From Clostridia bacterium (lineage in GTDB: Bacteria > Bacillota > Clostridia > Oscillospirales > CAG-272), in contig JAFSSR010000011.1 in assembly GCA_017450885.1 (NCBI GenBank), positions 1-43,501 of the forward strand: 43,501 nucleotides of DNA. Direction: 5' to 3'. Positions 16,382 to 23,800 of the stretch are shown here, in pieces; the stretch's first letter is position 1, and every line of letters starts with the position of its first letter. Under the pieces are notes generated by a model. It did not search any database. It saw only the letters and a program-made list of their open reading frames with translations, and was not told the origin of the DNA. The position numbers and the translations under genes were made by a program.

Positions 16382-17052
16382 ATTTTTTCTCCGTTTGTTT
16401 TTTTCTCTTCCGGTATAGCCCCTGTATCCCGCCATACGACAAGCAGCGCTCCGTCCGAAACGGAGATCGACGACTCCGCTCCGGTGAAGGAATTGCTCAA
16501 TCCCACGGGGCGGTAAGGGGAAAGAGTCACGCGGTCAGCAGCGTAATCGAGACCCGTCTCTGTCACTCCGCGCGCTTCGCCGCCGTAAGCGAAAACCGAT
16601 ATCTCGCCCTCCGCGCCTTTTCCGAAGCGGAGCAGTCCGCCGCGTATGACAGCCGCGGTGTACGCGCGGTCGAAAAGCATCGCGAACGCTCCGTGACCGG
16701 CGGCGTAGGCGAGCGCCTGGAGGCTCCCCACGGTATGGTCGAAGCGCTCCCCGCCCGTGCATCCGTGCAGGATGAACCGCCCGTATCCGCGGCGGAGCCC
16801 CTCGTCGATCGCCAGCACCGAGTCGGGATCGTCCTTGCGTACGGGGTGAACTGTCACGTTGTCTCCGCGCGGGACGTATCCGAGAGAATCGAAGTCGCCG
16901 ACTATGAGATCGGGTTTAAAACCGATCTTTTCAAGCAGAGCGGCTCCCGCGTCGCAGGCGACGACGAGATCCCCTTCCGCCGGACGAAACCGGTCGGCGG
17001 CAAAGTCGGCGGCGCCGACTATATGACACGTCTTTTCTTTTTCACGCTTCAT
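16378..17052 (-). CDS. thiN: Thiamine diphosphokinase
   Basis: A 224-residue enzyme that transfers pyrophosphate from ATP to thiamine, giving thiamine diphosphate. The family motifs are present: VGDFDS at 51-56, KDDPDS at 73-78 and GGERFDH at 100-106, with a C-terminal beta domain that forms the thiamine site. ATG 17052 has GGTGG just upstream; GTG 17061 is an alternative. The gene follows mntP by about 11 bases and overlaps the HAD gene by four, so the three genes form one operon. Confidence 0.92.
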   Translation of the reverse strand: MKREKEKTCHIVGAADFAADRFRPAEGDLVVACDAGAALLEKIGFKPDLIVGDFDSLGYVPRGDNVTVHPVRKDDPDSVLAIDEGLRRGYGRFILHGCTGGERFDHTVGSLQALAYAAGHGAFAMLFDRAYTAAVIRGGLLRFGKGAEGEISVFAYGGEARGVTETGLDYAADRVTLSPYRPVGLSNSFTGAESSISVSDGALLVVWRDTGAIPEEKKTNGEKI

Positions 17053-17063
17053 TTTTTCCACCG

Positions 17064-17636
17064 TCAGATTACGCCTATCCCTTCAAGCAGTATCTTTATC
17101 CCGATAAGCAGGAGTATCATCCCTCCGACGATCTCCGCTTTTGATTTGAATTTCGCGCCGAATTTGTTTCCTATCACAACGCCCGCGCCGGAGAGCAGGA
17201 AGGTGACTACGCCTATCTCGGCGATGGACCACCAGATGTTGATATCCGGCAGCACGGCGAAGGTGATACCGACCGCGAGCGCGTCGATAGAGGTGGCGAC
17301 TGAGAGAACGAAAAGCTCCTTGATATCAAGCCGGGAGTTCTCTTTTTCCTCGTCCTCCTCCTTTTCGCGCACCGCCTCGACTATCATCTTTACGCCGATA
17401 AGCGCGAGCAGGCCGAAGGCTATAAAGTGGTCGAACTTTTCAATATAGGAGGCAAAGCTGCTCCCCACAAGCCATCCGATAAGCGGCATAAGCGCCTGAA
17501 ATCCGCCGAAAAAGAGCGAGATCACAAGCGCGTGGTTATAGTTGATGCGCCGCATCTTCAGCCCGCGGCAGACGGACACCGCGAAGGCGTCCATCGCAAG
17601 CCCGACCGACAAAAGCGTTAATTGGACAAATGACAT
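17064..17636 (-). CDS. mntP: Manganese efflux pump MntP
   Basis: A 190-residue membrane protein with six helices in two similar halves. The paired intramembrane motifs AMDAFAVS (D16) and SIDALAVG are the conserved metal-binding sites of MntP. A charged loop, EKEEDEEKENSR, links the halves. It exports manganese. The leader is short and I see no yybP-ykoY riboswitch fold in it, although that is the usual regulator of mntP in many bacteria. It heads the mntP-thiN-HAD operon. Confidence 0.93.
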   Translation of the reverse strand: MSFVQLTLLSVGLAMDAFAVSVCRGLKMRRINYNHALVISLFFGGFQALMPLIGWLVGSSFASYIEKFDHFIAFGLLALIGVKMIVEAVREKEEDEEKENSRLDIKELFVLSVATSIDALAVGITFAVLPDINIWWSIAEIGVVTFLLSGAGVVIGNKFGAKFKSKAEIVGGMILLLIGIKILLEGIGVI

Positions 17637-17668
17637 CGCAAGCCTCTATTTTACAGTATAACAAAGGT

Positions 17669-17698
17669 ATTATAGCACAAAGGCAACGGACTTTACAA
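17669..17698 (-). promoter_or_regulatory. Promoter of the mntP operon
   Basis: On the minus strand TTGTAA (17698-17693) and TATAAT (17674-17669) have an 18-base spacer. The predicted leader is about 25 bases, too short for a metal riboswitch. Confidence 0.65.
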
Positions 17699-17816
17699 GA
17701 CCTATTTAAAAAAATGGACGATTATGCCTGTTTGTAGAAATGTATGATTATTCTCCGAAAAGCTTGTTTTTGCGATGACTGAGGCCCGCGTCCGTTTACA
17801 GACTTATTCCGGTGAT

Positions 17817-17859
17817 AAAAAAGGATCTGCAACGACCGACATGGTTTTGCAGATCCTTT
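17817..17859 (-). terminator. Terminator of the surface operon
   Basis: On the minus strand AAAGGATCTGCAA (17859-17847) pairs with TTGCAGATCCTTT (17832-17820), followed by a T run. It is the first convincing rho-independent terminator downstream of the fifteen minus-strand genes. Confidence 0.75.
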
Positions 17860-17940
17860 GCTTTTGTTCAAGGCGGCGTCCGACTTAACGGATCGTTCGC
17901 CTCGCTCAGGACGACAGCCTTTACACTAGGGATGACAGTC
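17817..17940. repeat. Second copy of the AGGATCTGC palindromic repeat family
   Basis: The core AAGGATCTGC...GCAGATCCTT and the downstream CTCAGGACGACA match the internal core and the TCAGGATGACA of the element at 258-396. The terminal AAAAGAGACTGTT repeats are missing, so this may be a decayed or different subtype. GGGATGACAGTC at 17929-17940 repeats the GATGACA motif. Confidence 0.55.
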
Positions 17941-17983
17941 GTTAAGACCGGCGACGCGTCCAAAAAAACAGTTATTTGTAAGT

Positions 17984-19945
17984 TTATTTCTTACCTTTAC
18001 CTGACTCTTTTTTCGGAGCGGACCGTTTTACGGCCTTGTCCGGCTTCTTTTGCGGAACGGGCTTTTTATCTTTTTCGCGCGCTTCTTCAAGCATTTCGCG
18101 CATGATCTTGTCGCGCAGATCCTCATCGGTCATCGCTTTTTCCGAACCCGCCGACGCCTTCGCCGCGGCGCGGCTCTTTTGCATATGATTGCGGGTGATC
18201 ATTATCACCGCGACTACAAGGATCATTAAGCCGAGCGCGACTCCAACGTACATCGCGAATTGTCCGCCCGTAATCCCCCAGCGAGAGGTTCTGCCGGTGA
18301 TCTTGTAGAGATTTCCGTTTGAGTCAACAAGACCGCTCCCGCCATACTCACCATACATTGAAGGAGGCACTATTGAATTATCACGCGAAACTCCCTTAAC
18401 ATCTATCCCGATGAAATAGTCAGTACGCTTATCAATATTTGCAAGATAAAACCAGGCGTTCCCGTATGTATCTATCCAAACATTCTGAATGTTCTCATAA
18501 TCCGAACCGTTTTTTTGATAGAGAGTAGCGTAACGACCCGCATTGGAAAGGCCAAGTTTGACTTTGACTTTGACGTTGAAATCGTGATCGGATCCAAAGC
18601 TGATACCGTAAACTCTTTCACTGTCTATTCCTTCGATCGACTCTTCAATATCTTTCAAAACATACGAGAAATCATAGACCTCATCTGCACCAATGATCTC
18701 TTTATCGACTTGACTCATATCTATCTGCCAGGACGATCCATCAGATGTTGTAAACTCGACGATGATATTTTCCCCCGCATATTCAGAGATAAACTCTCCG
18801 GGAACGGTACTATCCGGGATCTGAACTGTTACAGTGATCACAGGTACATCTTCTGATGCACCGGGATCTAAGCCGTTATTGGAATCATTTACCCGTTCTA
18901 TGATCTCGTCAAGAACTTCCTCGAGTTCATTCCAACCATCTTCATTTACAATAGTTACAACAATTTCTTCTTCCCGGATCGTGGGAGTATAATCCTCATC
19001 GTACGAAACGGTATCCCCCACCGTTATGATCGAATTATCAGACTCTATAACAGTCGTGTGCGAAACCTCGTTATCCTCATTGTTTTCTGAAGCCGTTCCC
19101 GCATTCGGGTCAACGTCGTCCTGTACGATACCGCCGTTTGAAATAATGTCGTCATTATGGTTTACAATCTGGTCGTAAATATTATCCACTACCTCTCCTT
19201 TATAGTAGATAGTAGTAAGAGACGGGCAATTATAAAACGCAAGAGATCCGACATTGGTCAAACTATCCGGTAATCCAACGGCTGTTAGATTATTGCACCC
19301 GTAAAAGGTCCAGTCCGGAAGCTTTTCTATAGGGCAACGAATATCGGCACGAATCAGGTTCTCACAATAAGCAAATACGACCATTCCGAAAAAATCAACC
19401 GATTCCGGAATGATAATAGACGTCAAAGAAGAGCATCTGTAAAACGCTTTATCCCCGATGACCGTTATCCCCTCCTCAAGACGTATACCGTTTAAAGAAG
19501 CACAGTTTTCAAAAGCCGATTCTGAGATAGCAAAGACATTTCCGGGAAGATTAAGATATGCAAGTGAAACGCAGCCCTTGAACGCACGTATGCCTATTTC
19601 GCGAAGAGTGGACGGCAAAACTACGTTGGCAAGACTCTTGCAATCAAAAAATGTCAATTCTCCGATAGTGGTTACGCCCTCCTCAATGACAGCAGACGTT
19701 ATCTCATCTGCATATTTATACCAGGGCGGCATATTATTATCGGAGAAATTTGTCATTGCACCCGAACCGGAAACGGTCAGTCTGCCCCCGTTATATGTCC
19801 ATGTAAGATTATCTCCGCACGAACCGTTTTCTGCGGCAGACGCCTCCATACGCGGCAACATCAAGACACACATTACGACCGCACACAGCAAGACAAAAGT
19901 ATTCTTGATCATTAAGCGCACGCTTATTCTTCTTGAAGAACTCAT
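17984..19945 (-). CDS. BspA-type leucine-rich-repeat surface protein with membrane anchor
   Basis: A 653-residue exported protein. A signal peptide (about 1-37, ending ASA) is followed by a short beta domain (LTWTYNGGRLTVSGSGAM) and about six BspA/LRR_5-type repeats of pattern I-x-x-x-A-F-x-x-C-x-S-L (about 85-250). A long acidic region (about 260-545) follows, then a membrane helix (about 565-588) and a Lys/Pro/Ala-rich cytoplasmic tail. LRR_5 proteins bind host or neighbouring surface proteins. It is the last gene of the operon and would display the repeats outside the cell. Base composition is visibly more AT-rich than in the housekeeping genes to the left. Confidence 0.85.
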   Translation of the reverse strand: MSSSRRISVRLMIKNTFVLLCAVVMCVLMLPRMEASAAENGSCGDNLTWTYNGGRLTVSGSGAMTNFSDNNMPPWYKYADEITSAVIEEGVTTIGELTFFDCKSLANVVLPSTLREIGIRAFKGCVSLAYLNLPGNVFAISESAFENCASLNGIRLEEGITVIGDKAFYRCSSLTSIIIPESVDFFGMVVFAYCENLIRADIRCPIEKLPDWTFYGCNNLTAVGLPDSLTNVGSLAFYNCPSLTTIYYKGEVVDNIYDQIVNHNDDIISNGGIVQDDVDPNAGTASENNEDNEVSHTTVIESDNSIITVGDTVSYDEDYTPTIREEEIVVTIVNEDGWNELEEVLDEIIERVNDSNNGLDPGASEDVPVITVTVQIPDSTVPGEFISEYAGENIIVEFTTSDGSSWQIDMSQVDKEIIGADEVYDFSYVLKDIEESIEGIDSERVYGISFGSDHDFNVKVKVKLGLSNAGRYATLYQKNGSDYENIQNVWIDTYGNAWFYLANIDKRTDYFIGIDVKGVSRDNSIVPPSMYGEYGGSGLVDSNGNLYKITGRTSRWGITGGQFAMYVGVALGLMILVVAVIMITRNHMQKSRAAAKASAGSEKAMTDEDLRDKIMREMLEEAREKDKKPVPQKKPDKAVKRSAPKKESGKGKK

Positions 19946-20021
19946 TGTTTTTCCTTTAAATACAGAAACAAATTAAAGCAACCGCTAAACTGAATAAAGA
20001 CAAAACCTACGCTGTTTTTAA

Positions 20022-20744
20022 CTATTCTTCTTTCGTATCGGTGTTTTCGGATACGCTGTCTTCAACAGAACTCTCCGCGACAGGGTCCGTATTATTGCCT
20101 TTGTTTATCAACCGGTAAAAGACGATCCAGGCGATCGCGATCAGCACCGCAACTATCGACCAGAAATTGCCTGCCGGAAGCTTCCAGACAAAAGGCGTCG
20201 TTTCCCTGAGCAGATTAAGGCCGAAACGTGTAACTCCATATAAGATGAGGAAGACCGGATAGACAAGATCGCGGAAAGCCCCCTTGGCAATGAAGACGAT
20301 CAGAATGAGCATCAGGACTATCGCCACGATCATTTCGACCAACTGACTTGGGAATCTTTTTTCCACTCCATCCGCGCCAACGTGTAAGACCATTCCTTTG
20401 CAGCATCCGGTAGTTAGACATTTTACCTTGTTCAACGCAAGCATAGCGCAGACCGCCGGAGCACAGGCGTCCATAAGCTCACCGTATTTCATCCTGATCA
20501 AGAGTGAAACAAAAATAAAACAAGCAGGAATCAACAATATTGATCCGTAGAATGAGATCCCGCTCCAGCGACCGTTTTCAATATAATATAATAAATATGC
20601 GCCAAAGGTTCCGGATACAGTCAACACAATATTGATAATCGGAATTTTCCAGATAGGAATCTTTATCCATCTTCTGCAAATCACCATTACGATTATCATA
20701 AGCACAGTTCCGATTGCCAGCGGGATGATTCTCTCCAAATTCAT
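20022..20744 (-). CDS. Lgt-like membrane protein (prolipoprotein diacylglyceryl transferase family)
   Basis: A 240-residue membrane protein with about seven helices and an acidic C-terminal tail. ISFYGSILL and RFPSQLVEM match the Lgt pattern of a glycine-rich helix and the HPSQLYE-like motif, while LTTGCCKGM stands where canonical Lgt has R-x-GNFxNxE. This divergent subgroup is usually annotated as Lgt but may not transfer diacylglyceryl groups. ATG 20744 is favoured by the spacing of AAAGGA; ATG 20750 is too close. It lies in the surface operon between the giant protein and the LRR protein. No operon product has a convincing lipobox, so its substrate is open. Confidence 0.72.
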   Translation of the reverse strand: MNLERIIPLAIGTVLMIIVMVICRRWIKIPIWKIPIINIVLTVSGTFGAYLLYYIENGRWSGISFYGSILLIPACFIFVSLLIRMKYGELMDACAPAVCAMLALNKVKCLTTGCCKGMVLHVGADGVEKRFPSQLVEMIVAIVLMLILIVFIAKGAFRDLVYPVFLILYGVTRFGLNLLRETTPFVWKLPAGNFWSIVAVLIAIAWIVFYRLINKGNNTDPVAESSVEDSVSENTDTKEE

Positions 20745-20768
20745 AATCATATCCTTTCTTTACAGAGT

Positions 20769-20806
20769 ATGCATACTTCTTCCTCTAATGAGGAAGAAGT
20801 ATGCAT
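20769..20806 (-). promoter_or_regulatory. Long intra-operon hairpin
   Basis: A perfect 17-bp stem (20769-20785 with 20790-20806, loop TAAT) in the 69-base gap between the giant protein gene and the Lgt-like gene. No T run follows on the minus strand, so it is more likely an mRNA-processing or stabilising structure, or a leaky attenuator, than a full terminator. Confidence 0.6.
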
Positions 20807-20819
20807 CAATAGTCCTGAA

Positions 20820-23800
20820 TTAATTTGGCAAAGTAGGTTCTGCCGTTCTGATCCAGTTATTATCATACGGATCGCTTGAATTGCCCCATCCAAAGCCATT
20901 GCTCGACGGGTTTTTAGGATATGCCTGACTTGCGGCTGTGTTTGCAGCCGTTTGACTTGCGGTACTGCTTTGCCTACTTCCAGTAATTGTTTTGGTGATG
21001 GGATTGATATCCTGAATAGTCTGTGTAGTAAATGTTTCAGTACTCTCATCGACCATTACCTTGCTCTTTGCCCCAATGATAGGATCTGCCACAAATGAGC
21101 CGGAAACAGTAACTGTATCTCCGGGATTGTACCTTACGCCGTTGATCATCCATCCGACCAAATGATTTACAACGTCATAGGTCGTTGCAGTCGTAGTCTT
21201 GGAATAGGACTTCGTCACACGGGTATAGACTTTGCAAGTAAATGTAGGTGTTGAGTAATAAGTCTTAGTACAAGTACCAGAAGATTCCTCCTTATAACTA
21301 ACTGCGCTTATATATCCCAGATTGGTCTCTGTCGTATTATTAAGAGTCCACTCAGCGTCTCCGGTAGCTTCTACAGACTGACCGGAAATCTCACCGATGT
21401 CCGTGGGAAGAACACATTCAAACGGCAAGCCGTCTTCGCTTATCTGCGCCTCAACTGAAGCATATCCTATCGCTCTTGTAAACGAGATGGAAGGAGGCGT
21501 CTCGTTGGTCTGATGGAACGTAACGGAATGTGCAAGCTCTGCGTTATACGTAACTCCGCCCGACACCACGTTGATACTGCTTACAGTCTGTGATCCTGCA
21601 AATCTACACATCTCGTATGTGAAATCAGAGTCGTCGCACCATCCTCCGTTTTTAGTTGTATCTGTATCGATATGGCCGAATTCTTTTGTATTGCTGAAAG
21701 AACTCGGGCTGAACGAATATGAAGTTGAATTACTGGTACTTGCAGCGTTGGGAACGGTGAACGACGCCGACGTAAACGCCGAACCAATATTCGAAAGAGA
21801 AGCCGTAACTTCGGGCAGAGTGTAGTGTACGACATTTTTATACTCGTTCTCGCCCACCTGTATCTGGTCGCCTGAATTATCTGCGGAAATGTAGGCGTTT
21901 ACATAGTAGTCGTTGAAGAAGTTCTTTACTTGCAGAGTTTTATTGGAATTCCATAGATAATCCTGATCATCGGTCGCCTGATAGATCGTAACCTCCTCCG
22001 AAACGCTCGGGCTTACTCCGGTGATCTTTACAGTAGGCTTTAATGAGTAGACCTGGAAGTCGGAGAAGTTATAGTCAAGGTCGACCTCGTTTCCGTTAAG
22101 ATAAACCTTTCCGGTGACGCCGTATTTACCCGCCAGCAAGCTGTACGAACCGGTCGTATACGGTATACCATTTGAAGTATTGCCTCCCGCGGTCAGATTA
22201 ACGGTAATATTCTCAAGGTCGTTATTGCCCGACCAGCTGTACCCTCCGTTGGGAGCGGTTTTTCCGTCCTTGTAGGTGAATGTCAGCTTAATGGCCAGAT
22301 CATCCAGTTTTGCGTACTCTGCAGTACGTTCAACGCCCGCTTTATCAAAGTAAGTAACACGAGCGGTGACGGTAATATCCGGATTCTGAGCGGCAAGGAA
22401 CAGCCCGTGTACCGTTTCGTCGGTCTTTCCGAGTACAAGGCCCCTCTGTCTTATCGTATACTTGAGATTGCTCTCGGGTCCCTTAGATTTGATCGTGATC
22501 TTTTGAGGCACGCCGTGCTCGCCCGGTCCTACGGAGAAGGTGGAATTATCCGCCATAGTAAGGACAAGGGATTCTACTGTATAATCACCGACATACTGAG
22601 CGGCAAAGTCCTGGCTGACAGACCAGGTCCCGTCGGTCCCGTCCGTGTTGAACTTGATGCTGGGCTTACGTGAATAGCCTGACACGATATATCCGTAACT
22701 ACGATCGGTGTTGTCCACATAGCTCAGATTGAGAGTAATATCGGATACCTTCATTCCGGGAATAGCGCGGCCATCGTTATCAAGCAGGGACACCGACATA
22801 CCCGTTTCTCTTGCCATCTGATGCTCTGACATAAATTCGGAATTGCTGCCGCCGAGATCAGTCGAGCTGCTTACGATCATTTCCAGATTGACCGAGCATG
22901 AGACTATGGTCGAGAGCGGTTCAAAATCGTATCCTCCTTCTCCGTCTGTCCAGACCAGCTTATTACTGATAGTGTGTTCTTGTTTATTAGTATCCATAAC
23001 GTCCCACAAGCTGATGCTCTTGACAGTCCATAAGCCCTCTTGTGTAAGGTCGCCGAATCTTCCGTCTTCAAGCTCCGGACGATATGTGGGAAGATTGATG
23101 TACCATGCGCCGCCGGTATAATAGATCGTGCCTTTCTTACCTGCGTCGGCGCTCTGAACTATCTCATAATCCTCGTTGGAAATACTGTTATGAACTACCG
23201 CGGAAATGAACGCTGTATCGGAGTTGTTGATCCTGATAGGACCGATAAACGCGTCAAGCGAGACCGGAGCAAACTGAACGTTATCCTCTCCGTGATAAGT
23301 GCTTGCCGACGACGTATTATAAGTTACGGGATCGGGGTTCTTGATCGTAAACGTAGGATACGAAGATGCGCTGGTTATCCTGTTGTTTCCGATAGTAACG
23401 TCATAGAATTTATATATACCGGGTCTAATGATAGAAAGCGTACCGGCGTAGTTTAGTTTTTCATTATCCCATTCGAGAGGAGTATCAACTGTATCGGTCC
23501 CGGATCCTCCTCTGGAATAAGTCAGGACCGCCCCGTCCAGATTGGTAAGTTCCTGACCTGAGTTGTCTTTTAGGACCACGGTAACATCTTTTGCAAATGT
23601 TTGATTTGCCACAAAGAAGTCTCTTGTTCCGCTGTCTGTCTCGATCTCCGCCGTAATTCCGACCGACAGTTTCAGCACCTTGACAAACGCCGAGCTATAA
23701 CTGCTCAAATCGAACCACTCGCCGTCTATCACTACGTACTGAAGCGTATACAATCCGGACGTTCCGAAGTTTGCGGTGCCTTCCCATTGCATAGTAACCG

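Larger units (their letters stand above)
17637..17983. other. Intergenic region between mntP and the surface operon
   Basis: 347 bases without a gene. The left end holds the mntP promoter; 17817-17859 is a terminator hairpin for the surface operon; 17817-17940 resembles the palindromic element at 258-396. The stretch 17700-17810 shows no structure that I can support. Confidence 0.7.

Noticed and set aside
17637..17698. Possible yybP-ykoY manganese riboswitch before mntP
   Set aside because: The predicted leader is about 25 bases, far too short, and no motif is visible.
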